Below, in pieces: positions 23,784-45,949 of a stretch of 64,000 nt of DNA (position 1 is the stretch's first letter; each line of letters opens with the position of its first letter). Source of the stretch: Salminus brasiliensis (Eukaryota > Chordata > Actinopteri > Characiformes > Bryconidae); assembly GCF_030463535.1 (NCBI RefSeq), contig NC_132880.1:43899842-43963841 (forward strand), in the 5' to 3' direction. Under the pieces are notes generated by a model. That model had not been told where the DNA came from. It was given only the letters and a program-made list of their open reading frames with translations, and searched no databases. The position numbers and the translations under genes were made by a program.

Positions 23784-24031
23784 TAGTGACGATATACAGT
23801 GTATATATGTTCTAAAAATAGAAACTGAGATGAGCTGTCAGAACAACTATGATCTTCCCATACACCCTGCAGGTGGTTGTCACAAACACCATTCCACACG
23901 AGATCCAGAAACTGCAGTGTCCCAAAATCAAGACGGTCGACATCAGCATGATCTTGTCGGAGGCGATTCGCCGCATCCACAACGGAGAGTCGATGTCTTA
24001 CCTGTTTCGCAACATAGGCATGGATGATTGA
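19051..24031 (+). CDS. prpsap2: PRPSAP2, PRPP synthetase-associated protein 2
   Basis: Coding exons: 19051-19133, 19451-19503, 20675-20741, 20861-21033, 21447-21562, 21899-21954, 22042-22190, 22294-22364, 23355-23501, 23873-24031. They total 1074 nt (357 aa) with consistent phases. The product is a non-catalytic homologue of phosphoribosyl-pyrophosphate synthetase that joins PRPS1/2 in a cytosolic complex and dampens its activity. It keeps the family fold: [35 protein letters not shown], a PRPP-site-like [15 protein letters not shown] (about 244-258) and the C-terminal [26 protein letters not shown] and [10 protein letters not shown] favour PRPSAP2 over PRPSAP1. The start is the first ATG after the strong acceptor at 18905, and the length equals that of human PRPSAP2 counted from its internal MN. 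A frame open upstream from a second acceptor (18972) could add residues. Confidence 0.96.
19687..20010 (+). mobile_element. hAT-like MITE in PRPSAP2 intron 2
   Basis: The ends are inverted relatives: AGGGTTGGCCGATATGG at the left and CATATTGCCCAGCTCT at the right, of the GGGCTGGGCGATATG type common in fish. The AT-rich interior has no reading frame. A diverged copy in reverse orientation is nested at about 4366-4730. Assignment to hAT is by resemblance of the ends only. Confidence 0.65.
21120..21280 (+). repeat. AAAGAACC-family MITE remnant in PRPSAP2 intron 4
   Basis: The sequence has repeated and inverted GGTTCTTT/AAAGAACC motifs (CCATAAAGAACCAAG, AAAGGTTCTTTACC). They match the complete copy at 57775-57960 and the remnant at 27470-27735. 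Confidence 0.6.
22410..23020. repeat. Duplicated 120-bp segment and hairpin in PRPSAP2 intron 8
   Basis: Positions 22410-22530 and 22885-23001 are direct repeats sharing CATCATTGGAATTTGCAGC through GCTTGACACA. Just inside the second copy, 22952-22978 and 22994-23020 are inverted (26 of 27 pair) around a 15-nt loop. Between the copies, 22690-22880 belongs to the dispersed repeat also seen at 8610-8790 and 41345-41530. The rest of the intron (23021-23354) shows nothing. Confidence 0.8.
23580..23782 (+). repeat. Dispersed AATGCTCC repeat and (GT)n in PRPSAP2 intron 9
   Basis: The core AATAGAAATGCTCCAAAATG is at about 23600, and the copy continues to GGAGGTACGAGGT. It is followed directly by a (GT) run at 23712-23782. 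The acceptor of exon 10 lies 90 bp further on. Confidence 0.75.
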
Positions 24032-25023
24032 CAGCCTGGCTGGCTGCTGCCCCATCACTGCCAGTTGCGTAATGTGCACAGAGGTCCAATTTTCTCCCCC
24101 TCATCATATGTATGTAAAACGTGGCCAAGAGTAAAAAGTACATTCTTGTTCTTTTTTTTTTTTCTTTGCTGATGTTTTCATTCTGTAGCTTGCTACATTG
24201 AAATCTGTGTTCGTGCTCAAAGGCCACTATCATTTGTAAGACGTGTTTGTTTGTGATGTTTACTCATTAATTGCTGCGGTGGAATTCCCAGAAATGCTTG
24301 AAAAGGGGAAGGTTCTTGGAAACGCCCCTTATTGATGTTTGACTGAAGTTGGTCACTGATATTGAATGATTGGGTGTTTTATTTTTTTTCCACTGGATTT
24401 AAATGCTGCACTTAATATCTAAAGGGTCAAAGTACTCTGCTGTGTCGGAGTGTTCAGCGATAGGGCCTTTTTGTAGTACTTGAGGAGTCAGAACTCCTGT
24501 TTGTGGCCAACAACAACAACATTAAATAATACAGTAGTAATCTGTTAGCACTATGCCAGAATACTGTATACCAGTGTCCTCGTCTCGAGACTTGTGTAAT
24601 CACTGTGCCCCTAGATAATTATTGTTTAATTGAATTGGTGAGTGCTGAGCAACACTTATGATAGATTTAATGAATATTTATTTTTTACAAGCAGGTTTAA
24701 ATGCAAATTTCCACTGCAGCTATTTAATGTGCGGCATTCGATTGCCACTTACACTAGAAGTAGTGAGACATGGTAATGTACAGAGTTGAATGTCATTCAT
24801 GCTAAGATGCTCCACTAATACTTAAAGCGTATAAAAGGCTGACTTGCTTTTGCCAGTATGGGGACCATAGGAGCATTCTTGCTTCATAACTCGAGCAGTG
24901 GTCATCATTACAGTGTGTTGCCTAAAGAGAACTCGTTTCTCTCATTTTCTGGTCAAATGCAGGGTTTTTTGTTATGGTACTAATCCTTCAGGCTTTTATA
25001 TTTATTCACTGCACTTGATGATG

Positions 25024-25033
25024 AATAAATAAA
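25024..25033 (+). terminator. PRPSAP2 polyadenylation signals
   Basis: Two overlapping AATAAA hexamers (25024-25029 and 25028-25033) lie about 1 kb after the PRPSAP2 stop codon, followed by T-rich sequence. This implies a 3' UTR from 24032 to about 25050; nothing else was seen in it. Confidence 0.65.
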
Positions 25034-25189
25034 ATGATATAAAGACTGACTCTGATTTTGTGTCTGTTGTAAGATTGCACTTTTTATATTCTATATAAAT
25101 AAAAATATATTAAGTTATTGTATTTCATACAATAATGTATACAGTTGATATCAAAATACAAATTAGGTTGGTTAATATTAATTTTTTAG

Positions 25190-25797
25190 GTTTTATTTAT
25201 AATTTATTTACCCTTTTCCTCCCCAATTTGGGTCACCATTTAACCTACCCATACATATTCTCCCTCATCACATGCAGTGGGACACTGACACTGGGAGGAT
25301 GTAGATGACACATGCCTTCTCTGACACGTGAGCAGCCAGCCAGTGCCTTTTTCCGAACTGATGCCAGTGCTGGCCAGCATTGTACTAGAGTGATGTTGGG
25401 GGAAAAGTGCCATTTAGCCACCCTGGAGAGAGCAAGGCCATTGTGCTCTCTCGGGGCCAGGAGGCCGGTAGGTGGTACAACGCCCCCCAGCTTTAAGCTG
25501 TGGGGCAAAGGAACTGTGTTCTCTGAAATGATGGATGGTGGTGCTCCATCCAATACCTTTGGGGTGTTAGGGGTGAAGTGGGGTGGTAATCATCCAACAT
25601 TCTGACCTCACTAACACTCTTGTCGCTGAATGCAATCAAATCCACACAGCAATGCTCCTCCAAAATCTAGTAGAAAGCCTTCTTCGCTAGACAGTAGAGA
25701 TGGTTACCTCAACAAAAGCAGGATACACTTTTTTAACATCCTTGATTTCAGAAGACAAAATAAATAAGCAGGTGTCCCAATACTTTTGTCCATTTAT
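25190..25797 (-). mobile_element. SINE-like repeat joined to a CACTATA-type MITE end
   Basis: Positions 25190-25470 resemble the SINE-like repeat at 58885-59215, in reverse (CATTGTGCTCTCTCGGGGCC). From about 25475 the sequence is a reversed CACTATA-type MITE, running through CTTGTCGCTGAATGCAATC to the end block CAATACTTTTGTCC. The far half of the MITE is missing, so the two elements are fused at the break. Confidence 0.65.
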
Positions 25798-25799
25798 TA

Positions 25800-26293
25800 T
25801 AAGGTTTTTATTATAAGGCCTGGGACCTTGGTCAAAGTTTTCTGTGAGGTCAAGTCTTTTTGGGTGGCCAAATGTTTGCTTGGTGCTCATTTCCCTTGCC
25901 CCTCTAAATGAACATTTAAAAAGGAAAATAAAATAATGCACTAATGGTGAAAAGACTTGTTCAGCTTTAGCTTTAAGCCTTCTGGAGATCAGATCATCTT
26001 CTACTCACCTAACTATTCACAGTAACAGATATTCTGACCAGGCCTGCCCAAACCTTTCCATGCCACTGGCATAACAGGCATTTAACCTTTATCAGGGCGG
26101 TCAGCAGGGGGCACTCAAAGCATAGCATGCTTACTGTCTGCATGAACCATGAACAAAGTTATGAATGCCCATCAGGCAAGTGGCTTAGTGAGGGAATTAT
26201 GCAGCAGGGCTATTTTCATAACTCATCACTCAAACACATTTTGACAGCTCTTCTGGTAATTGTGAGACTGCTGGGACTGTAGTGATACTGAAG

Positions 26294-26352
<59 letters not shown>

Positions 26353-26942
26353 TGTGTTTTTCCCCAGGAAAAGGGTGTGAATCTCCTATCATCTGCTTTA
26401 ACAGCCTCCCACATGCAAGTGTGCAGGTGGCTCACAGCAGGGTTTGGGAAATGACGAAGGGCTTCAGTATCCATGCATTGTCTCTGTGTTTTGTTTTTAG
26501 AGGTACGGGTGGGTACGCGGGGAATGGAGTGGAGGGATTTTTAATCTAGTTTCTAGAAAGAGGAACTAGACGCCTGTACAGACACGCTGCTGGGATTCTA
26601 CTTTGAGCTAAAAACAACAACAAAAAAAAAACAAAGCAACTAATAAAAGCACTTCTTAAAGTTCCTGGAATGTAAAAGATCAGATTTCTGGACGTACTGT
26701 CTCCACTGACTGGTCTCATCAGTACTCAGAATCAGTAATGCCCTACATTCCACAACACAGTGGATAAACAATGGAGCACATGTGGCATGAACTGGCTTAT
26801 TACCCAGCCTCATGTGGAACTACCAAAGCTGTCTGGTATTCATTCCTCTTTCACATCCACAGCTTAAAATAGAAACCAGATCTCTTGAGGAGACAGTCTT
26901 ACTAGAAATATGCAGTTTTGTATCATTTGAATAATAATAATG

Positions 26943-26976
<34 letters not shown>

Positions 26977-27454
26977 CAATGATAATAACAATAATGATAA
27001 TAGTAATAATACAATTTTGCAGACCAAAGGTTCTTGATAAGTCACCGTCACTCAGCTCTAGTCCAGTAGGCAGGGCCAGCGCATGGGGGAGGTGGGGGTT
27101 AGGATTCTAAGGGCATGTGACTATCAAGGGCCCTCCAAAATGAATTATGTTCATTACTGATGTGATTCAGGTACAGGGAAAGCACAGGGCAGGTGGACTC
27201 CAGGGCCAGGACCAGGATCTCTGTCATTATGATACAAACTACAAATTACATTATACATTAAATGAAAGGGGTAAAGCATGTGAGCCTCTAGGACAACACC
27301 TTCTGGAAAGGAGGGTAATGGAAGTCAGAGGTTCCACTCATATATACTCAATTCCAATCAACCATTTCAAAATATTAGACAAAAAACACACCTTTTGATT
27401 TTCTGCTGAATTCAGTTCCAGTGCAAAAGGTCTACATTTACAGAGTTCGGGAGA
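25800..27454. other. PRPSAP2-FAM83G spacer, no gene
   Basis: I see no coding exon here. The stretch holds a (GT)n microsatellite at 26297-26350 and an imperfect TAA/CAA array at 26931-27009. In human, SLC5A10 lies between PRPSAP2 and FAM83G and overlaps the latter; no sodium/glucose-transporter-like frame was recognised. Confidence 0.5.
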
Positions 27455-27469
27455 AACTCAGCTCTGCCT

Positions 27470-27735
27470 ACAGTCTTAAAATAAAGGTGCTACAAAGGGT
27501 TCCTTGAACGATGCCATGGAAGGACCACTTTGGGTTCCATAAAGAACCATGGGTATTATTCACCAACTGTTCTTAATCAGAAACTCTTTACAAAGGTTTT
27601 TTCTTAATTGTGTTTTCTTTCTTAAACCGTTTATTGGTTTGATGTAAATGTTCTTTACGAATTTGATGTAATGGTTCTTTACAGGGTTATTTATCTCTGT
27701 TACAAACATGGTTTGGCTCTTTAGAGAACCAAATG
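27470..27735 (+). repeat. AAAGAACC-family MITE remnant
   Basis: It opens with TTAAAATAAAGGTGCTACAAA, which is nearly the start of the complete copy at 57775-57960. It carries several AAAGAACC and GGTTCTTT motifs. It is followed by AT- and AC-rich simple sequence to about 27895. Confidence 0.65.
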
Positions 27736-28529
27736 TTTTGGTGTTTACAAAAATGTAGAGAGTGTGCACACATATAGACATAAGATAATATATATATATA
27801 AGAGTGCATGCAATGTATATACATATATACGTAATATATAAATGTATGAGTGTATGCAGTAAATACACACACACACATATATATATACATATACACTACG
27901 CATTTTAATTCCACTAAAGACCATCAATATGAGTAGCACTACTAGAACTGTATGTGACAAACTGCACACTGACAAAAGAGCAAAAGACTGACAAAAGATT
28001 AACCTTCTGGTAAGTTTTCAATAATAATCAAAATGTTTTCAATAAAATGTAACAAAAATAATATTATTGTAATATGTCAGTTCTGTGCATCTTCGCCATT
28101 TTTATAATCTGTAGAAAAAAGCTTCAGATCGTCAATAATGAAGTATATGATTTATCATTATAAAATCATTATGTAATTCTATTGACATTAAAAACCTCAG
28201 TGGTCAAAATACATTGAGTTTCATATCTATATTCTATATATCTATTCTAAAGTCTATATTGTAAATTATTACTGTATATAAAACAAAACAAAAAATGTTT
28301 AACATGACAAGTGATTATACATGCCTGAATGACACACTCTTCAGACAATGATTCAATACAGAACCGTGATAACTCAGGTAAAGGGTTATTCACACTGGTG
28401 GAAGACCTTTTGTGGATGTTCCTATGGTTCCTAGGCTACATTATGTTCTGTTTGGAGAACAGAGTTTGCTGAAGACTATCTGCATCTACTGAACTATTAA
28501 AATGTTGCACACTAGGAACCAAACTGTTA

Positions 28530-28650
28530 CGGCCAGACGACTGGGTCATCTAGAAACTCCAAAACATCAGACAGGTCTTGTGGGGGTTTTCTGGTATGCA
28601 GTGGTCAGTACCTACCAGCAGTGTTCCAAGAAAGGACAACTGGTGAACCA
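28530..28650 (+). pseudogene. Tc1-like element fragment, decayed
   Basis: The block CAGTGGTCAGTACCTACCA, with AAGAAAGGACAACTGGTGAACC, resembles part of a fish Tc1-like transposon whose C-terminal part seems to be represented at 37310-37490. Frames are broken. Identification is by memory of the family and weak. Confidence 0.35.
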
Positions 28651-29361
28651 GTGACAGGTTTTTAGGTTTATAGGCTCCCTTAGTGAAAAAAGTGCACTTA
28701 ATTGTATTTAAACATGCTGAGATTTGTCTAAGTATGTTGTAAATACACTAGCATATTTATGTAATAAAACAAATACTTGAATAATATTCTTGCATCAAAT
28801 GATTGCAGGTAAACTTTGATCACAATTTAAAAACATATAATATAGTATATTTAGATAAACACATGATAAAGTATACTTTTAATTAAAAATGAGTTACTTT
28901 TCATTTAATATACATTGGAAATACTTTTGGTAGACTTTTATAATAATAATAGACTTTTGTCATTTTTTTTGTCTTTAAGTGTATTAAAAACTATTACAGT
29001 AATTCACTTAAAGCACACCTGCAGTGTCACATTAAATGATGTCAGTCTACTGTAATCCCAAAAGTTGTACGTAAAACTAGAGAGTTAGGTAAATGTTTGT
29101 GATCAGATCTTTGAATTCAATCAATGTAAAATTATTGCGTTCATTCGGTCACCATTGGCAAATGGACAGTGATTGTCTCATTCAAAATTTAACAAAGTGG
29201 TACACACAAAACCTAAACTGCACTGATGTTGGATTTAATATTTTTTTCATTTATCAAACCCAACAACCCAACAACCCTTCATCAATAGCCTAGTGCTCTA
29301 ACCGCTGAGCCACCCCTGCCCCAAATTGCTGATCCAGTAATTATATATATATATATAATAC

Positions 29362-29403
<42 letters not shown>

Positions 29404-29467
29404 CTGTAAGCTTTTACCTGCGTCTTTACGACCTCCATTATTTAAACCATATATTCATTAAATAGGG
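28651..29467. other. AT-rich spacer with (TA)n and a SINE head
   Basis: This holds a 41-bp reversed SINE head at about 29285-29325 (GCTCTAACCGCTGAGCCACC) and a (TA)n run at 29341-29402. No gene was seen. Confidence 0.55.
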
Positions 29468-29635
29468 AGGTAAAATAATAGGTTTGCTGCATGAAAGCCT
29501 TCTTCCCTGCACAGTAGAGACAGTTACTCCAACAAAATCAGCATAAACTCCTTTTAATACCCTTAATTTCAGAAGAAACAATGAATGAGCAGGTGTCCCA
29601 ATACTTTATACTTTTGTCCATATAGTGTACCATTC
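29468..29635 (-). mobile_element. CACTATA-type MITE, terminal fragment
   Basis: Only one end of the element is left: GAAAGCCTTCTTCCCTGC through GAGCAGGTGTCCCAATAC to CCATATAGTGTA. Confidence 0.75.
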
Positions 29636-30604
29636 TCTTTCTCTCTCTCTCCCTCTGAAAAAGAGTGTCGCAGCCTCCCTTACAGCTAGAATTTGCCTGC
29701 TGCTGCTGATATGACACATTTGCTTGCTGTATAAGCATAAACCTCATACAGATGGCACTGGGAGAATATTTGAATTGATAATCGCTTCTCAAAAATTGAT
29801 CTGAAAACTTTATGCTTTGCAGTTTTCAACTTCCAAACGGCTCCACCGTGGTGCAGTCAGCACAAAGCTTCTGTTTTTCTTTCTTTTTCTTTTCTTTTTT
29901 TGTTGAAATGTAAAATATTGCCCAGAATGCCTCCACCCACTGCTCCAGGAACAGCACACCCAGTCTAATGCTTAATGTCATGCATTCATTAGATGATTTG
30001 CAAAGTCATCACAGCACGTTCCATCAATCGCTCTGTCAGAATGGCATTTTATGGCGGCTGTCTTTCAGTAAATGGCTTTCTCTATGCAGGTGTTTCTCAA
30101 GCCAGTCCTCAGTGCTATGCAAATAACTGTCACTCTATTCCGACACCCAATCCACCTGTTCTGGTATTCAGCGTTGTTCTGAGGACAATTTAAAGAAAGG
30201 GTTAAAGGATTCTTCACATTGATGGAGAAACACCTTCTGAAGGTGTTTCTCATCCACAGTGGAGTTCCTTTTAACTGAATCATCCAATGAAAACAATGGC
30301 AGATGTTAATATCACCACCACATATATAGAAATATTTTCTAATTGTTTGGAGGTTTTTATGCACGGATTAATCAAATATGCACTATAGATAATAATTTCC
30401 ACTTACTTCCACATATATCATCAATCAAAAGTTGCAATGCTTGTACACACACTCAGCTTTCAGCTTAGCTCATCACAACAGGTAGGATGTGATTCTGTTC
30501 AAATACTTTTAATATAATTTAAAATATCATTTTTACACCTGTGTTGTACAGCATGAAGGTGATCCGGCAACAGCCCATATAACACTGCAGAGTTTCACTT
30601 TCTG

Positions 30605-30945
30605 ACATGACATAAAACCCAGGCTATAAAGGAATGGTTGGGTGAGCTAGGTGTGGAAAAACTCAACTGGCCCGCAGCTGACCTCAACCTCACTGAACAA
30701 GAGATTATGAGCCAGGCCCTCTTATCCAACATCACTGTCTGTTCCTCTGGACAAATGAGCAAAACTTCCCACAGACACTCCAAAATCTCATACCTTCCTA
30801 GAGTACTGGAAGCTGCTACAGCTGCAAAGAGGGGACCAACTTCATATTAATGCCTATGGATTCAGAATGGGATGTAAAAAAAGGTCCTGTAGGTGTAATG
30901 TGTAGGTGTCCCAATACTTTTGTCCTGATAGTGTATATATAAATA
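30605..30945 (+). pseudogene. Decayed mariner/Tc1-like transposase C-terminus with terminal repeat
   Basis: A frame reads GELGVEKLNWPAADLNLTEQ and later AATAAKRGPTSY before a stop, which fits the DDE-family C-terminus ([12 protein letters not shown] through AAKGGPTxY). The catalytic PIE segment is lost. The block ends GGTGTCCCAATACTTTTGTC then GATAGTGTA, the same terminal sequence as the CACTATA-type MITEs, so this looks like a remnant of their autonomous relative. Confidence 0.7.
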
Positions 30946-31007
30946 TAGTATGACCTAATAGTGGGAATAACCACCCTTGGCTAAGTGACACTTAAATGAC
31001 ACTAGCA

Positions 31008-31443
31008 AGAAGGTGTTCACTATAGAGGTTCATGGGTCCTCAGTGGCTTCTCGAATGCTGTACCACTCGCTGGAGTTGTCGTTCCCCTTTGGCATCAATG
31101 GCCCATGGGGCACCACTGTTATGCCGTTGGATGTTCCACAAAGTTAACAGTTTCCGAGATACTACCACCCTTCACTCAGTACTCTATTAATATTACCTTT
31201 TGGACATCATGTCACCATGTCAACTGGCATCTGTGACATCTCGGGCTGAGTTCATTCCAAACCAGGGGTGGTCCTAGTATTCTGATATGACTGTGGCAGT
31301 GGGGGAAGGGTGGTAGCATCTCAAATACTGCTTAACAGTGGAGCCCCATGGGTCACAAGAGGGGAACGACGGCTCCGTTGAGTGGTACAGAGCAATCGAC
31401 GCAACATTCTGGACCAGTTAACCTCTATAATGAACCCCTTCCA
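31008..31443. mobile_element. Fold-back element with long inverted arms
   Basis: The left arm (about 31008-31190) pairs with the right arm (about 31275-31443). Matching outer blocks include ACTATAGAGGTT with AACCTCTATAATG, TGTACCACTCG with AGTGGTACAG, and CCCATGGGGC on both sides. Inner blocks GATACTACCACCC and GGGTGGTAGCATC also pair. No reading frame was seen, and the class is unknown. Confidence 0.65.
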
Positions 31444-32015
31444 TCACCTAATACAGTCCATGTCATGGCGTCTTGTGTGTGTGTGTATATATATATATAT
31501 AACCAGGAACCATTCCATGGATGGATTTGCATAAGTAAAGATATCATTGCACAGTAAAACAAACCATTTCTATATAAATGGTTTCTCACAGAGCTAATTT
31601 TCCTGCCCTACTTCTCTGACTGGTGCAAACATAAGTAATTCTTTGTAATTTGCAGAAAGTATGTAAAGTTAAATGGCTGGAGGTGCCACAAACCCCAGAT
31701 GTGGTAGCTGCATCACAGCAGGAGGGAAGGAGGGGAAGATCCTGGGCTCTGTTCACTCACGCAAGCAAAAGCACATTCATATCATGAGCAGGCTTCCTGC
31801 ACTTGGGTCTGTGTCAAAGTCTTAACTACGCAGAACGGAGATGCCGACAGCTACAGCTTTGGGCTCGATAGGTAGCACAGTTTTACATCTTGCAAGTATT
31901 TCACAGCAGTTTTAATCAGTAAAGTTTTCCAATTTAAAAATAATAATAAAAAAGAAAAGAAAAGAAAAATGAACACTAAAATGATCCTTATTGTTCTTTC
32001 TCCTTAATACTCGGG
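31444..32015. other. FAM83G 3' side
   Basis: This probably contains the FAM83G 3' UTR. It includes a short (TA)n tract near 31480-31500 and an AAGAAAAGAAAA tract near 31950. I did not find a convincing AATAAA on the minus strand. Confidence 0.4.
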
Positions 32016-43358
<11,343 letters not shown>

Positions 43359-43534
43359 TGGGCTGCTGGATACCCGAGGAACCAGGCCAAAGGGTGTCTA
43401 CTGAATTCGCCTAATTTATCCCATATGTGCAAACTCAGGCCGGCTGGAGATTACCTGTGGAGCTCAGGGCGAGTTATACTGTGTTAGGTGTTGCTTTTGC
43501 CCACCTGTATTCAGACAAGCTCCTCCTCCTTGGT

Positions 43535-43690
43535 GGAGATTGGCTGGCTAATCATTTATACTTTGAAGAAGTCTGCCAAACTGTGTATATGAACTATTAG
43601 CCAATCAGAGCACAGGAAGAAGCCATACAATGACCAATCAGAATGCAGGAAGAGGCCACATACTAGCCAATTAGAATGCAAGGAGGTGCT
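43535..43690 (-). promoter_or_regulatory. FAM83G proximal promoter with 33-bp CCAAT repeats
   Basis: CCAAT boxes begin at 43601, 43634 and 43667, exactly 33 bp apart, within tandem units that also share CAGGAAGA or CAAGGAGG (ETS-like GGAA). A reversed box (ATTGG) lies at 43539-43543. The block is 180-330 bp upstream of the FAM83G start codon. NF-Y binding is an inference. Confidence 0.6.
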
Positions 43691-43954
43691 CCACCCCTAG
43701 GCAGTCGCAGTCTACTACAAGAAGCACAGGGGGTTTGTTGAAAAACGTGCATTCCAGCTCACCTGTATGACCAGTCACGTGACTGGCTCCCAGCATAGTG
43801 ACTGCTGGTGTTGCTGAAGTCCTGGATTGTAGGCCAACACACCTCAAATATTACACTGTGCTGAGAGGGAGAGTAAAGTCAACAGAACCAGCCAGCACCG
43901 GTCTGAGAACCTCGTCAGGCCTCGCCGTGGAGCCCAGCGAGAACTTGAACTCTG

Positions 43955-44130
43955 TGGTCTCCAACCCTCCTCCTGGAGAGGTGCGTTCCTGCAGCTTTCT
44001 CCAACCCAAACATAACACACCCCAATTAGCCAGTCAAGCACTTCTGAAGACTGTAATTAGGTGGATCGGGGATAGGTTTGAAGTCTGTGGGACAGTAGCT
44101 CTCCAGGAGCAGGGTTGGAGACCATTGAGT
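43955..44130. mobile_element. Short MITE with TCTCCAACC inverted ends
   Basis: GTGGTCTCCAACCCTCCTCC at the left is the inverted counterpart of AGGAGCAGGGTTGGAGACC at the right, with CTCTCC/GGAGAG next to each. The about 175-bp element has no frame. It resembles hAT-type MITEs of fish; that class call is tentative. Confidence 0.7.
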
Positions 44131-44715
44131 TACAGTCCTCGCTGGGATCCACTGCTTTATCTACTGTGTACAGCTGTCATAGCGTCACGAGGAGTAAAAC
44201 AAATATGTGATGAAAATAAACAAATAAATAAATAAATTACTGGCCCGTGGAGCTTATCGTTAACACATCTTTATTTTCACCTAGTGACAGTATTCATATA
44301 CAGCTCAGTTATGTATGAAACAGTACTTAGGTCAAAGACAATGGAATAAAAATACCACATAACAAAACACACAACAGGCAATATAGAAGGACAAATGCAA
44401 CACAGTTAGAACAAAATGACTGACATTTATAAAGAAAGTGCTGTAAATGTTGCATTTGAGGGCTATGTACAGATCTTCAGATGGACAGTGCTGTGAAAGA
44501 AGTATTCCCAGCTCTCAGCTCCTGTTCCAGATCAATCAACTACATTTATAATATACAACAATGCTGCGTTCCATTACGCTAAAGACTTTACTGGTTTACT
44601 GATTTTAAGACGAATCTAACCAAACTATGTCACAATTTTAATATTCCAGGTCAGCGTTGTTAGCATTTTCCCATACCAGTTGATAACAGCGCATTTCAGT
44701 ATTTTGGGGGCGTGG

Positions 44716-44754
44716 GGGCGCTGCTCGTTTTCAGGAACTGCTCGAAAACCTCCC
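44716..44754. other. 39-bp exact copy of FAM83G exon 1
   Basis: This segment (from GGGCGCTGCTCG to CGAAAACCTCCC) is identical to 43193-43231 inside FAM83G exon 1 and in the same orientation. It lies 1.4 kb upstream of the FAM83G start codon and ends 6 bp before a SINE. Confidence 0.85.
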
Positions 44755-44760
44755 TGGAGT

Positions 44761-45065
44761 GGGGCAGTGGTGGCTCAGCAGTTAGAGCGCCGGGCTATCG
44801 ATAACAGGGTTGTAGGTTCGATTCCCGGGCTTGGCAAGCTGCCACTGTTGGGCCCTTGAGCAAGGCCCTTTACCCTCTCTGCTCCCCGGGCGCTGGAGTT
44901 GGCTGCCCACCACTCTGGGTGTGTGTGTGTACTCACTGCCCCTAGTTTGCTAGTGTGTGTGTGTGTGTTCACAACCTTCACTACCACAGATGGGTTAAAT
45001 GCGGAGGACACATTTTGCTGTGCAGTGTACACTGTACAGTGACAAATACGTGCACCTTTAAGTTA
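44761..45065 (+). repeat. tRNA-derived SINE, near complete
   Basis: The head GTGGCTCAGCAGTTAGAGCG and the B box GGTTCGATTCCCG give an RNA polymerase III promoter. A CACTCTGGGTGTGTGTG tract follows, then CAGATGGGTTAAATGCGGAG and a tail ending ATACGTGCACCTTTA. A weak reverse frame across it is not a gene. The about 300 bp after it hold no feature that I recognise. Confidence 0.85.
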
Positions 45066-45949
45066 AGTAGAAGTTGGACAGTATGACAGTATGAGGGTAC
45101 GTATGATTTAATGAGACACAAACAGATACAAGTTAATAAACTGCTAATAAACTGTATAATACTACTGCCTTTATTACTGTTGATGTGCAGTGCGGCCATC
45201 TTGGATTGTGAACTCGTGGTTGGTGAGGCTCATGAGACTTTTCGAGTAGGAAATCCAATCTGAGGACATCCAGTTGAAATTTCATACTTGGAACTCCAAC
45301 ATAAAAATCCGACATCCCAAGTTCAAATGGAATGCAGCATAAAGACAACACGGGTAAACACATTATACAGCTTTTTAAATGACGGTACATTAATTGATTA
45401 ATTGAACCTATATCACCCAAATAGAAAAAGCATTTGCCTCCTTAGCATCTAACATCCCATCCACACGTATCAGGCTATTTTTAAAAACAGAGGTTTTTGT
45501 CTCTGTTGGGCCTCCCGTCCACATGACAGCGCTGTGTTTGCTCACTAAAAAGGCTGTCGTGAAAAAATTGTTGTGTAGACTGAGAAACCGTTTGTTGGCT
45601 GAATCTCAAATACCTCCTAACTCCCTGTATAGTGAGCTACAAAAGTTATAAAACTACAACAACCACACGCAGATAGCCCTAGATTTCAGATTTCCGCATA
45701 TCAATAAATACTGTTGTAGTACAGATATATAATGCTCTATTAATAGAATCTGTTATTTTGTGACGTGCAGAGTACACTACATAGGGAGTAGTGTGTCCTT
45801 TGAGATGAAACCTTCCATGTGGTGTTCTGATGTCTCTCTTTATGAGGTACTGTCACCCATACGGGGCTAGCATGCAAGCATTTATGTCGCTGTGTGGACG
45901 AAATTAGTTTTAAAAAACAAAGGGAGGAAAATCTATTTTTTAAATCAAC

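Noticed and set aside
25800-27454. SLC5A10 next to FAM83G, as in human
   Set aside because: No transporter-like exon was recognised between PRPSAP2 and FAM83G or inside FAM83G introns.
44761-44845. tRNA gene
   Set aside because: A and B boxes are present, but the sequence runs on into a SINE body and tail and does not close a tRNA acceptor stem; the same applies to 55058-55252 and 36690-36790.
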